A DNA stretch of 40,981 nucleotides. Source: Candidatus Ventrenecus stercoripullorum. Lineage in GTDB: Bacteria; Bacillota_I; Bacilli_A; RF39; UBA660. The notes beneath the pieces were generated by a model that did no database searches, had not been told where the DNA came from, and saw only the letters and a list, made by a program, of their open reading frames with translations. The stretch is from positions 1 to 40,981 of the forward strand of contig DVGF01000032.1 in NCBI GenBank assembly GCA_018712835.1, read 5' to 3'. Made by a program: the position numbers and the translations under genes. This document shows positions 7,179 to 15,522 of the stretch, one piece after another. The stretch's first letter is position 1. Every line of letters starts with the position of its first letter.

Positions 7179-8252
7179 ATGAAAATAATTGTATCTGCTG
7201 GTGGTACCATGGGACATATTAATCCCGCTCTAGCAATCATAGAAGAATTTAAAAAACACGAAAAAAATTTAGAAGTATTATATATAGGAACCCATAACCG
7301 AATGGAAAAAGATATCATTCCGAAAAAGCGTATTCGTTATGAAGCAATAGAAATATATGGATTTACCAAAGATATTAAACGAGATATTAAAAACATTGGT
7401 TGTATTCGTAGGGCAATGAAACGTTGCGAAGAGATTATGAAAGAATTTAGGCCAGACGTAGTAATCGGAGTAGGGGGATACGTCACATATCCTGTTTTAA
7501 AAGTAGCCCATCGCCTTCATATTAAAACATTTATTCATGAACAAAATAGCATTCCTGGAAAAAGCAATAAAATGATTGGAAAATATGCAGATTTAATAGG
7601 GGTATCCTTTGAAACGAGCAAACAATTTTTCAAAACAAAAGGACGTATTATATATACGGGACACCCTTGTGGAGCGAGTGCTCTTACCATTCCTAAAAAA
7701 GATAAAACAGAATTAGGCCTAAAAAAAGGAAAAAAGTTAGTTACAGTCGTTGCCGGTTCTTTAGGAAGTGGCTCACTGAATAATAAAATGAAAGACTTTT
7801 TAATGAATACCCATAATTACGAAATCTGCTATATAACAGGAAAAGGCTATTATGAAGAGTTCATGGACGGTTTCAAAGCTCCAGAAAATGTCAAAATATT
7901 TCCGTTTATGGAAAGTCTTCCTGGCCTTTTAAAAATTAGTGACTTAGTAATTAGTCGAGCTGGAGCAGGTAGCCTTAGTGAACTAATGGCTTTAGAAATA
8001 CCAGCAATTGTGATACCTAGCCCGAATGTAGCAAACAACCATCAATATTACAATGCAAAAGATTTAAGTGATAAAGGCTGCATCGTATTATTAGAAGAAA
8101 GTGAGATTACAACCAAAGTGTTAGAAGAAAAAATTGATTTTTTACTAAACGACATTACAACAAGAATGAAATTAAAAAATGCTATGCATGAACTAGATAC
8201 ACGAAATAGTGCGGAAATCATTTATCAAGCAATTAAAGGGATGATATCATGA
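7179..8252 (+). CDS. murG: UDP-GlcNAc:lipid I N-acetylglucosaminyltransferase
   Basis: MurG adds GlcNAc to lipid I to make lipid II on the cytoplasmic face of the membrane. The protein is 357 aa, normal length, with two Rossmann-like domains. The N-terminal glycine loop reads SAGGTMGHINPALAI, with Met where many relatives have Gly or Ala. GVGGYVTYPVL (about residues 96-106) and HEQNSIPGKSNK (about 120) are typical, and the donor-site loop SRAGAGSLSELMALEIPAI starts near residue 259. The AAGGAAG ribosome site lies before the ATG. Its stop overlaps the murB start in ATGA, so the two are translationally coupled and share the TTGACA promoter upstream. Confidence 0.96.
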   Translation: MKIIVSAGGTMGHINPALAIIEEFKKHEKNLEVLYIGTHNRMEKDIIPKKRIRYEAIEIYGFTKDIKRDIKNIGCIRRAMKRCEEIMKEFRPDVVIGVGGYVTYPVLKVAHRLHIKTFIHEQNSIPGKSNKMIGKYADLIGVSFETSKQFFKTKGRIIYTGHPCGASALTIPKKDKTELGLKKGKKLVTVVAGSLGSGSLNNKMKDFLMNTHNYEICYITGKGYYEEFMDGFKAPENVKIFPFMESLPGLLKISDLVISRAGAGSLSELMALEIPAIVIPSPNVANNHQYYNAKDLSDKGCIVLLEESEITTKVLEEKIDFLLNDITTRMKLKNAMHELDTRNSAEIIYQAIKGMIS

Positions 8253-9136
8253 ACGAATTAACTAAGTTTGGCTATTTAGAAGAACATGTCAACCTAAAAA
8301 AATACAATACATATCGCATCAACACAACATGTCGTTGTATGCTTCATCCGGATACCATAGAAAAATTACAAGCGTTTTTAAAATATGCCAAAACCAATCA
8401 TATTCCTTTTTTTGTGTTAGGAAATGGTTCGAATGTGATCTTTTCAGACACGGAATATGAAGGCGTGATTATCAAACTAGATAAACTACAAGAAATAAAG
8501 TATCAAGGGGTAGAAGTGTATGTAACCTCTGGGGTTATGATTAACTCTCTAGCTTTTCAAATCATAGACCACGGACTAATGGGACTTGAATGGGCTAGTG
8601 GCATTCCAGGGACAGTAGGAGGATGTATTTTTGGCAATGCCGAAGCCTACAAAACAAGTACATTTGACTGCTTAAAAGAAGTGACCTTTCTAGACTGTGA
8701 TGGAGAGATAAAAACGTTACCAAAAAAGAGTATTTCTCATGGATATCGAACTTCCTATTTTAAAGAAAATCCAGAAAATATTATTCTTTCTGCTACCTTT
8801 TCTTTAGAATATGGAGATAAAGAAGAAGCAATGATGAAAATCAAAAGCCGCCAGGAAAGAAGAATGGCCACACAACCGCTAAACTATCCTAGTGCTGGAA
8901 GTGTTTTTAGAAATCCATCCGAAAATGTATCAAGTTGGCAACTCATTACCGATGCTGGATTAAAAGGACTTCAGATTGGTGATGCCAAAGTAAGTGAACT
9001 TCATGCCAACTTCATAATAAATGTTGGGAGTGCTACTGGAAAAAACATTAGAGATTTGATAGAATATATAAAAGAAAAAGTAAAAGAAAAGTATCAAGTA
9101 GATTTGATATTAGAACAGGAGTATAAAGACTGGTGA
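8249..9136 (+). CDS. murB: UDP-N-acetylenolpyruvoylglucosamine reductase
   Basis: MurB is the cytoplasmic FAD enzyme that reduces UDP-GlcNAc-enolpyruvate to UDP-MurNAc with NADPH. At 295 aa it matches the shorter Gram-positive (type II) form. Family marks include KKYNTYRINTTC near the N-terminus, the FAD-binding GNGSNVIFSD near 60-69, ASGIPGTVGGCIFGNAEAY near 113-131, and YPSAGSVFRNP near 213-223 with the serine expected to act as proton donor. It overlaps murG by four bases and runs into ftsQ, forming a three-gene operon. Confidence 0.96.
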   Translation: MNELTKFGYLEEHVNLKKYNTYRINTTCRCMLHPDTIEKLQAFLKYAKTNHIPFFVLGNGSNVIFSDTEYEGVIIKLDKLQEIKYQGVEVYVTSGVMINSLAFQIIDHGLMGLEWASGIPGTVGGCIFGNAEAYKTSTFDCLKEVTFLDCDGEIKTLPKKSISHGYRTSYFKENPENIILSATFSLEYGDKEEAMMKIKSRQERRMATQPLNYPSAGSVFRNPSENVSSWQLITDAGLKGLQIGDAKVSELHANFIINVGSATGKNIRDLIEYIKEKVKEKYQVDLILEQEYKDW

Positions 9137-9141
9137 AGACT

Positions 9142-9852
9142 ATGAAAAAGAAGAAAAGGGTAATTAAAAGACATTTTAAATGGAAAGTATTTTTTAAAAT
9201 ATTCCTTCTTCTTTTTTTTGTGTTTCTCATGATTTTTCTCCTTTTTCAAATAAAAACTTCTCGTATTATTATTACTGGCAACAACTTAGTAAGTGATCAT
9301 GACATTATAGTAACCTCTGGGTTTAAAAACTATCCTTATCTATTTCGCGAGAGCACAAAAGATATAAAGAGTCGTTTATCTAGTATTGAACTAATTGACT
9401 CAGTTGCAGTTCATAAAAGCATATTTGGAACATTACGACTAGAAATAACTGAAACAAAACCGCTCTTTTACAATCGCAATAACAGTAAACTAGTTCTAGC
9501 AAACAAAAAAGAAATAGAAAGTAGTAATCTCTATGGAGTACCAACACTAATCAATTATGTTCCAGATACTTATTATGAAAGATTTATTGAAGAACTAAGT
9601 GAAATAGATACCAATGTGCTATCCTTAATTAGCGAAATTGAATATCAACCGTGGAAAAGCAACGATGTAACCATCGATGATACAAGATTTTTCCTTAGAA
9701 TGAGTGATGGCAATCACGTTTACGTAAATTTAATTAATTTGAGCAAGTTAAATAACTATATAGAAATATATGCTTCCTTAGAAGGAAAGAGTGGCACGCT
9801 TTATTTAGACTCCTCAAGTGATAAAATTTCTTTTAGTGAATTTACAAGTTAG
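9142..9852 (+). CDS. ftsQ: Cell division protein FtsQ/DivIB
   Basis: A bitopic divisome protein linking cytoplasmic and external division factors. The very basic N-terminus (KKKKRVIKRHFKWK) is followed by one hydrophobic segment (about residues 14-37) and a POTRA-type domain starting IIITGNNLVSDHDI, with the typical ...VHKSIFGTLRLEITETKP block. Length, about 236 aa, fits the Gram-positive DivIB class. I chose the ATG at 9142 because GGTGA lies five bases upstream; a GTG at 9133 overlapping the murB stop is an alternative giving three more residues. It is last in the murG-murB operon; ftsA and ftsZ do not follow. Confidence 0.85.
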   Translation: MKKKKRVIKRHFKWKVFFKIFLLLFFVFLMIFLLFQIKTSRIIITGNNLVSDHDIIVTSGFKNYPYLFRESTKDIKSRLSSIELIDSVAVHKSIFGTLRLEITETKPLFYNRNNSKLVLANKKEIESSNLYGVPTLINYVPDTYYERFIEELSEIDTNVLSLISEIEYQPWKSNDVTIDDTRFFLRMSDGNHVYVNLINLSKLNNYIEIYASLEGKSGTLYLDSSSDKISFSEFTS

Positions 9853-9875
9853 GGTATAATAGAAAGTAGGGAGAT

Positions 9876-10523
9876 ATGAAAAAATACCGTTGTAAAATAT
9901 GTGGCTATATCTATGATGACGCAAAAGAAACTGTAAAATTTGAAGACTTACCAGAAGATTGGACTTGTCCGTGGTGTGGTGCTCCAAAAAGTATGTTTGA
10001 ATTAGTGGAAGAACAAACAGATGAAAAAGAAATTATCAAAGAAGAACCACTAAAAGAAACTACTAAAGAAACAGAAGAAGACTTAAGAGATTTATCACCG
10101 TATGAAAAATCTTTGATATGTTTTAATCTTGCAAAAGCTTGTGAAAAAGAATATAAAGAAAAAGAGGCTGCTATCTTACAAGAATTAGCAGAGCATTATC
10201 AAAAAGAAGCCAAGAAAATAGAAGCACCATTTAGTACAGTGATCACTTCTTTAAAAGAAGATGTATCTTTATTAGAAAATGCTATGGCAGTAGCAGACAA
10301 ACATCAAGATAGGGGAGCCAAACGCGTCTTAACATGGGCGACGAAAAGTACAACTCTTTTAAACGCATTACTAAAAACAATAGAAGAAAAAGGTCTAGAT
10401 TATATAAAAAATACAAAAATTTGGGTTTGTGATATCTGTGGCTATATCTATATTGGCGAAGTTCCACCAAAATTTTGTCCAATTTGCAAAGTACCAAGTT
10501 TTAAAATATTGGAGGTGGCGTAA
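9876..10523 (+). CDS. Protein with N- and C-terminal rubredoxin-like domains
   Basis: A 215-aa cytoplasmic iron protein. Residues 4-45 are a rubredoxin fold with both metal pairs ([10 protein letters not shown] and CPWCGAP). The C-terminus has a second, shorter rubredoxin-like unit ([10 protein letters not shown] and CPICKVP), of the kind found at the end of rubrerythrins. The ~140 residues between are helical and charged; they lack the paired ExxH motifs of a diiron rubrerythrin core, so peroxidase activity is not supported. A role in electron transfer or oxygen defence in an anaerobe is inference. TATAAT at 9855-9860 lies shortly upstream, without a clear -35. The next gene starts two bases after the stop and is surely co-transcribed. 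Confidence 0.8.
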   Translation: MKKYRCKICGYIYDDAKETVKFEDLPEDWTCPWCGAPKSMFELVEEQTDEKEIIKEEPLKETTKETEEDLRDLSPYEKSLICFNLAKACEKEYKEKEAAILQELAEHYQKEAKKIEAPFSTVITSLKEDVSLLENAMAVADKHQDRGAKRVLTWATKSTTLLNALLKTIEEKGLDYIKNTKIWVCDICGYIYIGEVPPKFCPICKVPSFKILEVA

Positions 10524-10524
10524 C

Positions 10525-11004
10525 ATGTCAAAAGTGTATGCTCATCGTGATTTAAAAATATGTTCAAAAGATTGTTTATGTCTATTTGTATGTCCAACCA
10601 GCGCTACAAATAATGAAACCGGCCAGATTGATAAGGATACTTGCATTGGCTGTGGAGCTTGTGCATCTGCTTGTCCTGCTCATGCCATCACGTTACTACC
10701 AAGAAAACTACCACCAGAACAAGCTAAAAATGAAGAAGTATTAAACGCTTTAAAAATAGTGATTACAAATAAAATCAAAGAATTGACAACGTTAAGAAAC
10801 TTAATAGAACTAGAAGAAGATGAAATAAAGAAAAAACTTTATCAAGCAATGTATCACAGCTTTAAAGTAATAGTAGAAGACTTATATAGAGAGTCCGGAT
10901 ATATGACATTAGAGTCAAAAAAATCCCAAGAATTTTTAACAGAATTATCGCATGAAAATAGCGATAAAAAAGATATCATCAAGTCATTACTAACAACTGA
11001 GTAA
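10525..11004 (+). CDS. 4Fe-4S ferredoxin-domain protein
   Basis: A 159-aa protein whose first 55 residues carry two cysteine groups. The second, CIGCGACASACP, is a canonical 4Fe-4S site. The first, CSKDCLCLFVCP, has a C-x3-C-x-C-x3-C spacing instead of C-x2-C-x2-C-x3-C, so its cluster may be different or modified. The remaining ~100 residues are helical without a recognised domain. The ATG at 10525 follows a strong GGAGGTGG ribosome site; an upstream in-frame start at 10429 would overlap the rubredoxin gene and is rejected. The pair with the rubredoxin gene suggests an electron relay, partner unknown. Confidence 0.85.
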   Translation: MSKVYAHRDLKICSKDCLCLFVCPTSATNNETGQIDKDTCIGCGACASACPAHAITLLPRKLPPEQAKNEEVLNALKIVITNKIKELTTLRNLIELEEDEIKKKLYQAMYHSFKVIVEDLYRESGYMTLESKKSQEFLTELSHENSDKKDIIKSLLTTE

Positions 11005-11013
11005 GAAGACTAC

Positions 11014-11042
11014 TTGTCAAAAAGAAAAATCGTGGCTATAAT
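11014..11042 (+). promoter_or_regulatory. Promoter of queH
   Basis: TTGTCA (11014-11019), 17-base spacer, TATAAT (11037-11042). Confidence 0.7.
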
Positions 11043-11059
11043 AAAAGCAAGTGATATCT

Positions 11060-11698
11060 ATGGAAAAGAAAAATTATGATAAATGGATGCAAGAGATTAT
11101 TGAAAAAAACCAAGAGTTAGAAATCGTTCCAACTCTTCTTTTGCATACTTGTTGTGCCCCTTGTTCTTCAGCAGTTATAGAACGACTTTCAAAGTATTTT
11201 CGTATCACAGTATTCTATTACAATCCAAATATCGAACCATTAGAAGAATACATGAAAAGAAAAGAAGAACAAAAAAGGTTTTTAAGCGAAGTAACAACGC
11301 CATATCCAATCAATTTTTTAGATTGTGACTATGAACATGAAGAATTTATACAGCTATCAAAAGGACTAGAGAACGAAAAAGAGGGTGGTCCACGATGTTT
11401 GAAGTGCTACCGTCTTCGTCTTTTAAAAACTGCATTAAAAGCTCAGGAATTTCATTTTGATTATTTTGGTACCAGCCTAACAGTGAGTCCATATAAAAAT
11501 GCCCGAGCCCTAAACCAAATAGGGGAAGAACTACAAAAAAAATTCAATGTGAAGTATTTATACAGCGATTTCAAAAAAAGAAATGGTTATAAAAGAAGCA
11601 TTGAACTTTCCAAAGATTACCATTTATATCGTCAAGATTACTGTGGCTGTAGCTTTTCCAAAGCCCAAAGAGAACAAGAAAAAAAGAATGATACCTAA
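11060..11698 (+). CDS. queH: Epoxyqueuosine reductase QueH
   Basis: QueH performs the last step of queuosine synthesis in tRNA, reducing epoxyqueuosine to queuosine, independent of cobalamin. The 212-aa protein shows the family pattern: LLHTCCAPCSSAVIERL near residues 25-41, YYNPNIEP near 55, GGPRCLKCYRLRL near 110, FGTSLTVSPYKN near 135, and C-terminal YRQDYCGCSFS. The cysteines thought to hold the Fe-S cluster and adjacent metal are all present. The promoter upstream would start RNA near 11049, which favours the ATG at 11060 over the GTG at 11051. No other queuosine genes are in the window, which fits salvage or unlinked genes. Confidence 0.9.
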   Translation: MEKKNYDKWMQEIIEKNQELEIVPTLLLHTCCAPCSSAVIERLSKYFRITVFYYNPNIEPLEEYMKRKEEQKRFLSEVTTPYPINFLDCDYEHEEFIQLSKGLENEKEGGPRCLKCYRLRLLKTALKAQEFHFDYFGTSLTVSPYKNARALNQIGEELQKKFNVKYLYSDFKKRNGYKRSIELSKDYHLYRQDYCGCSFSKAQREQEKKNDT

Positions 11699-11725
11699 TA
11701 TCTAGATAATATAAGGAAAGTTTAT

Positions 11726-12688
11726 ATGGTAAAATTTATGAAAAAAATTCCAGCAGGAATGATGCTAGTTCCGATATTAATCGGAGCACTGATAAATACA
11801 TTTTGTCCGGAGCTATTAAAAATAGGAGATCCCACAGAAATTTTATTTACAAGTAAAGGAATGTCATGTTTATTAGGACTGATCATTTTCTTTACTGGAA
11901 CGCAAATTAAAATAAAAGATTTAAAGAAAAATCTCAAAAAGAGTTTCGTATTAGTAGCCACAAAACTTATCGTAGCTTATGGCTTAAGCTATATATTTTA
12001 CCAATTATTTGGGATGGCGGGGGTATTAGGAATTTCCTTTGTAGCAATTGTTTCTGTTCTTACAAGTACGAATGGTGTACTATACTATGGAATTGTGGAT
12101 GAATACCACGCTAAAGAAGACTATACAACATTTTGCTTCATTGCCTTGTACAGTATGCCAATTATCCCAACATTGTTTCTAACATCTTTTGGTGGCTCAA
12201 TAGATATTACTGCAGTCATTTCTTTAATCGTTCCATTTTTACTCGGATTTTTATTAGGAAACCTTGATGATGAGTGGACAAAGTTATTCAAAAATGGCAG
12301 TGCGATGTTATTTCCAATCGTCGGCTTACAATTTGGTTCTTTAATCGATTTAGGAAGCATCATATCAGATATACCAAGAGGACTTTTACTAGTAGTTATC
12401 TTCTACATTTGCTCAATTATTCCTACATATTTAGTAGATAAGAAAATTTTAAAAAATGATGGTCATTCAGCCATTGCTATGGCAAGCGTTGCAGGAGGGG
12501 CTCTTTCTATCCCTTACTTCTGTGCCGAGATAATTCCAGAATATCAAGTATATTTATCAAGTGCCATTTCTCAAATATCCATCTGCATGCTTGTTACAAC
12601 TTTCTTAACACCATTTCTAACCAAATACATTGTTCAAAAATTTAAAACAAAAAAGTTAGATAAACAAAAGGCTCTTTCCAAAGACTAG
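11726..12688 (+). CDS. kdgT: 2-keto-3-deoxygluconate permease (KdgT family)
   Basis: A 320-aa membrane protein of the KdgT family, secondary carriers importing 2-keto-3-deoxygluconate and related sugar acids. The N-terminal block KKIPAGMMLVPILIGALINT and the glycine/alanine-rich segment NDGHSAIAMASVAGGALS are typical, and about ten hydrophobic segments run through the protein. The start is supported by AAGGAAAG upstream. No catabolic partner genes (kdgK, kdgA, uxaABC) are adjacent, so substrate assignment rests on family alone. A bidirectional terminator separates it from gatD. Confidence 0.85.
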   Translation: MVKFMKKIPAGMMLVPILIGALINTFCPELLKIGDPTEILFTSKGMSCLLGLIIFFTGTQIKIKDLKKNLKKSFVLVATKLIVAYGLSYIFYQLFGMAGVLGISFVAIVSVLTSTNGVLYYGIVDEYHAKEDYTTFCFIALYSMPIIPTLFLTSFGGSIDITAVISLIVPFLLGFLLGNLDDEWTKLFKNGSAMLFPIVGLQFGSLIDLGSIISDIPRGLLLVVIFYICSIIPTYLVDKKILKNDGHSAIAMASVAGGALSIPYFCAEIIPEYQVYLSSAISQISICMLVTTFLTPFLTKYIVQKFKTKKLDKQKALSKD

Positions 12689-12704
12689 GAAAGAACCTTT
12701 TTAA
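12668..12704. terminator. Bidirectional terminator between kdgT and gatD
   Basis: AAGGCTCTTTCC (12668-12679) pairs with GGAAAGAACCTT (12688-12699) with one mismatch and an eight-base loop. A T run follows on the plus strand, and the minus strand has TTTTGTTT after the hairpin, so it can serve both convergent genes. Confidence 0.8.
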
Positions 12705-13453
12705 TTTTCTTTAGTTTCATTTTTTTCAGAAAGTTCTTCATGGAGCAAATTCTTTTGATACTCCTCATAAGCTTTAATTTCTAATTCATCAACATAAGGA
12801 GTATAAAGAGTCTTTTTAAATTTCAAAATTTCACTGACAACATATTCTGTAAAATAAGGATTTCGTATAAACAATGGACCCAAAAGATAAGTACCATAGA
12901 AATGATTTTTACAAATACCTTCTACCAAAGACTTTGGAACATAACCAGTCCCGACTTTAACATCAAATAGGTGAGGGTCACTAACAAACTTCATAGTGGA
13001 GCACCTGTTTTGAAAACCAATAATCTCATGTTCTAATTTAGGAGTTTCATAAACTTGCTCGCCAACAATCCGAAAGTCAGTTTCATGAGTTTCATAAGAG
13101 AAAAACCCAAGAGTTTCATATTTTGCTCCTTCCAACGTATGATAAGACTTTCCAAATAAATCAAGAGCATTGCCAGTAATAAAAAAGAATTTCTTCTTTT
13201 TAAAAGCATTGATAAAGTCATCTTTTCTTTTCATAACATCATCTAAAACAAGATGAAAAGCTTCCTTGTTACCACTGCCAATATAAAAAATATCATATTT
13301 TGAAAAATCAATCTCATCTTCAATCGATAAATAATGAGTAATTACCCTTACTTTATGTGCTTCCAAATGATGCCGTAATGCCAAAATATTACCATGTTCT
13401 CCATAAAGGTTCATTAAATCATAATACAAATGTGCAATCTTAATTGTTTCCAT
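12701..13453 (-). CDS. gatD: GatD-like glutamine amidotransferase homologue lacking catalytic residues
   Basis: GatD releases ammonia from glutamine for MurT, which amidates the D-Glu of lipid II. This 250-aa protein has the family framework (LYYDLMNLYGEHGNILALR, IFYIGSGNKEA, YGTYLLGPLFIRNP) and its gene overlaps murT by 14 bases. However, the nucleophile region (S. aureus GatD ICGGYQFLGK, Cys94, from memory) reads ITGNALDLFGK at residues 92-102, without cysteine. The catalytic His of GTYLHGP is Leu191 in GTYLLGP. The only cysteines present are in other regions (NRCSTM and GICKNH). It is therefore probably not an active glutaminase by the known mechanism; it may act structurally, feed free ammonium, or be a divergent subfamily with another role. 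The ORF itself is intact. Confidence 0.85.
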   Translation of the reverse strand: METIKIAHLYYDLMNLYGEHGNILALRHHLEAHKVRVITHYLSIEDEIDFSKYDIFYIGSGNKEAFHLVLDDVMKRKDDFINAFKKKKFFFITGNALDLFGKSYHTLEGAKYETLGFFSYETHETDFRIVGEQVYETPKLEHEIIGFQNRCSTMKFVSDPHLFDVKVGTGYVPKSLVEGICKNHFYGTYLLGPLFIRNPYFTEYVVSEILKFKKTLYTPYVDELEIKAYEEYQKNLLHEELSEKNETKEN

Positions 13454-14783
13454 CTTGATACTCCTTTATTTTATTTAGTAAGATAGCCGTCATATCAAAA
13501 CAAACCATCGTATAAATATTTCCTTTTGTTTCCTCCAAAATTGTTTTAACAAAATCATCCATATTATCTAACATAACAATTTTCTTATCAGGAACTCGTG
13601 CATATTTAAGACGAACTCGGACATCCCATTTAAATCTTCCAATTAACACTACATGAGTGATACTCTCATCATTTAAAAGCTCAAATTCCACATCCCACAA
13701 CCAAGATAAGTCATTGTATTTATATCTTCTAGAAACATTATCAAACCCTAGGATAACCGTTTTTTCTCCATCAGCATTGGCAATATACTTTAAACTTTGA
13801 TAATAGCTAAGTGCATTTTCATTTTTACTTTCAAGCATCATAACTGGACGGTCCTTTAAAAAGAGTTCTTTTCCGCGTTTCATAGGGATAACACCACTAT
13901 TAAAAGTATTCAAAATTTTCTTTTCTGAAAGACCAATTGTTTTACAAAGAGCATAAGAAGCAGTTGTTGCATAAACCGTAAACAAAAAACGTTGATTTAA
14001 ATGAATAGAATGCTGATTTATCTCACAAGTTCCATTTTTAAGATTAACATTTTTAGCAGTGAAATTTGGATTTCCTCTTTTAAAATCACAGTTAGGACAA
14101 TAATAAGAACCGATATGACCATAATGGTAATAAGAATAAATTAATTTTTTATGACAGTTAGGACAGTAAGCATTATCGACACTAAAGTTTTCTTTTTTTA
14201 AATAAGAGTCCCTAGTTTTATTAACGCCATAAGTAATGATTTCTCCAGGAAATGTTAACTTTATTCGCATAAGACCTGGGTCATCAGCATTTAAAATTAA
14301 AGTGGTATTCTCATCAATCGCGTGAAAAATAGCATCGTAAATTAAATCTGGAGAACCATTTCTTGCCGGTTGATCTCGCGTAATATTCGTGACCACTAAA
14401 TGTGTCATTTTATTTTTACCAAACGCCAAATGAAGATGCTTTTCATCCAACTCTAAAAGTAATACCTCATGTTTAAACTTTCCAAAAATAGTACAGTTAT
14501 TTAAAATAAGAGTCGTAATTCCCCGAATTCCATTACTACCAGACTCATTATAAACAACATCGTATCCATTATTTTTTAAAATATGATAAATAAGGTTTGT
14601 CGTCGTTCCTTTTCCACTAGACCCAGTAACTCCAATTACATATTTAGGATACTTGATTTTTTCCAAAACTTTTTGGTTCATATTATAACTAATTGCCCCA
14701 GGAAATTGAGTTCCGTTTTTCCGAAACAATTTACAGACAAAAGTTAAAAATTTATTCACAATAATTTGTAATGCTCTTAACAT
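13440..14783 (-). CDS. murT: Lipid II isoglutaminyl synthase, Mur-ligase subunit MurT
   Basis: MurT uses ATP to activate the D-Glu carboxylate of lipid II so it can be amidated; partner is GatD. The 447-aa protein has a Mur-ligase ATP loop, GVTGSSGKGTTTNL near residues 53-66. A four-cysteine zinc ribbon (CPNCHKKL ... CPNCDFKRG, near 205-233) is inserted in the central domain, as in known MurT. The C-terminal domain includes NDLSWLWDVEFELL, holding the aspartate proposed as catalytic in MurT. An N-terminal hydrophobic stretch is typical. The start is fixed by a GGAGGGTG ribosome site. It is the first gene of the murT-gatD operon, with a TGCTATAAT promoter element upstream. Confidence 0.93.
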   Translation of the reverse strand: MLRALQIIVNKFLTFVCKLFRKNGTQFPGAISYNMNQKVLEKIKYPKYVIGVTGSSGKGTTTNLIYHILKNNGYDVVYNESGSNGIRGITTLILNNCTIFGKFKHEVLLLELDEKHLHLAFGKNKMTHLVVTNITRDQPARNGSPDLIYDAIFHAIDENTTLILNADDPGLMRIKLTFPGEIITYGVNKTRDSYLKKENFSVDNAYCPNCHKKLIYSYYHYGHIGSYYCPNCDFKRGNPNFTAKNVNLKNGTCEINQHSIHLNQRFLFTVYATTASYALCKTIGLSEKKILNTFNSGVIPMKRGKELFLKDRPVMMLESKNENALSYYQSLKYIANADGEKTVILGFDNVSRRYKYNDLSWLWDVEFELLNDESITHVVLIGRFKWDVRVRLKYARVPDKKIVMLDNMDDFVKTILEETKGNIYTMVCFDMTAILLNKIKEYQDGNN

Positions 14784-14803
14784 AAAACACCCTCCGCTTT
14801 TTT

Positions 14804-14809
14804 ATTATA
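14804..14809 (-). promoter_or_regulatory. Extended -10 of the murT-gatD promoter
   Basis: Read on the minus strand: TGCTATAAT, 20 bases before the murT ATG. The -35 region is weak (ATGAAA at 17 bases). Confidence 0.5.
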
Positions 14810-14856
14810 GCACGAAAGCCCCTAAGTTTCATTGGAATTTATAGACTTCCGTAAAA

Positions 14857-14963
14857 AATTGACGAGAAAATCTTGCAAAGAAAACAAAAAAAACTTAAAA
14901 TGAACATGAAAGGAAGTAGGGTTATGAAAGAAGAAATGTTAGAAAAAATAAAAAGGGATTATC
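14857..14963 (+). repeat. Direct repeat copy A (leader and gene start)
   Basis: About 107 bases nearly identical to 15523-15628 (one A run length change and a handful of substitutions). It includes the ribosome site and first dozen codons of the following gene. AATTGACGAGAAAATCTTGC begins both copies. Confidence 0.85.
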
Positions 14964-15514
14964 TTAAGTTGGAGGAAGAATATCAAACAAAGAATAGCAA
15001 AATGACTCGCTTAAAAGAACTAGAGCAACACCCATTAATACAAGAATACTTAACATTACAACAAGACTTAGAAAAAAATACTTTGCAAAAAGCTACAGAG
15101 GAACATTGCTTGGATTTTGTCTCAGAGGCATATGCAATGAATTCTCATCATATTAAAGAAACAAACAGTATTTTTGTATATTTAGGAACTTATAAAAATA
15201 ATGAGTCACGTGATATACTTCGGGGCCCAGAAAGTACTCGAGTAAAATATAATGACCCAGAGGCAGAATACAGAGTATATGTAGATCTCGAAAAACAAAG
15301 TCATGATGCATTAGAAATACCGCTTCAAAATTGTGCTTTCTTTGAACAAACCCACAGAATAATTTTTCCAAAAAGTTATAATACAGTTCGTGAATTTTTC
15401 AATTTGCAGAACACTTTTCTCCTAGATGCAATTGAGTTAGGCCAAGAAGAAGCGATAGAAAGAGTATTAGCAAAAAGTAAAAAAATCGATTTCAAAAAAA
15501 TGCCGAGGAAATAA
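14924..15514 (+). CDS. Unrecognised 196-aa protein, first of a duplicated pair
   Basis: I do not recognise this protein. The first ~65 residues are charged and helical (coiled-coil-like, EEMLEKIKRDYLKLEEEY), followed by a mixed central part and a C-terminal motif FNLQNTFLLDAIELGQEEAIERVLAKSKK. The latter is repeated at the end of the 15660 gene, marking them as paralogues. The start at 14924 has AGGAAGTAGGG upstream; an earlier TTG at 14873 would read through the ribosome site. The last codons (IDFKKMPRK) are oddly like xerD: bases 15489-15515 match the end of xerD at 26 of 27 positions, in the same frame. That tail probably replaced the original C-terminus. Confidence 0.7.
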   Translation: MKEEMLEKIKRDYLKLEEEYQTKNSKMTRLKELEQHPLIQEYLTLQQDLEKNTLQKATEEHCLDFVSEAYAMNSHHIKETNSIFVYLGTYKNNESRDILRGPESTRVKYNDPEAEYRVYVDLEKQSHDALEIPLQNCAFFEQTHRIIFPKSYNTVREFFNLQNTFLLDAIELGQEEAIERVLAKSKKIDFKKMPRK

Positions 15515-15522
15515 TTTTGAAC

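Noticed and set aside
10429-10524. Earlier in-frame start for the ferredoxin-like gene
   Set aside because: It would overlap the rubredoxin gene in another frame; ATG 10525 has a strong GGAGGTGG site and begins at the family-like sequence.
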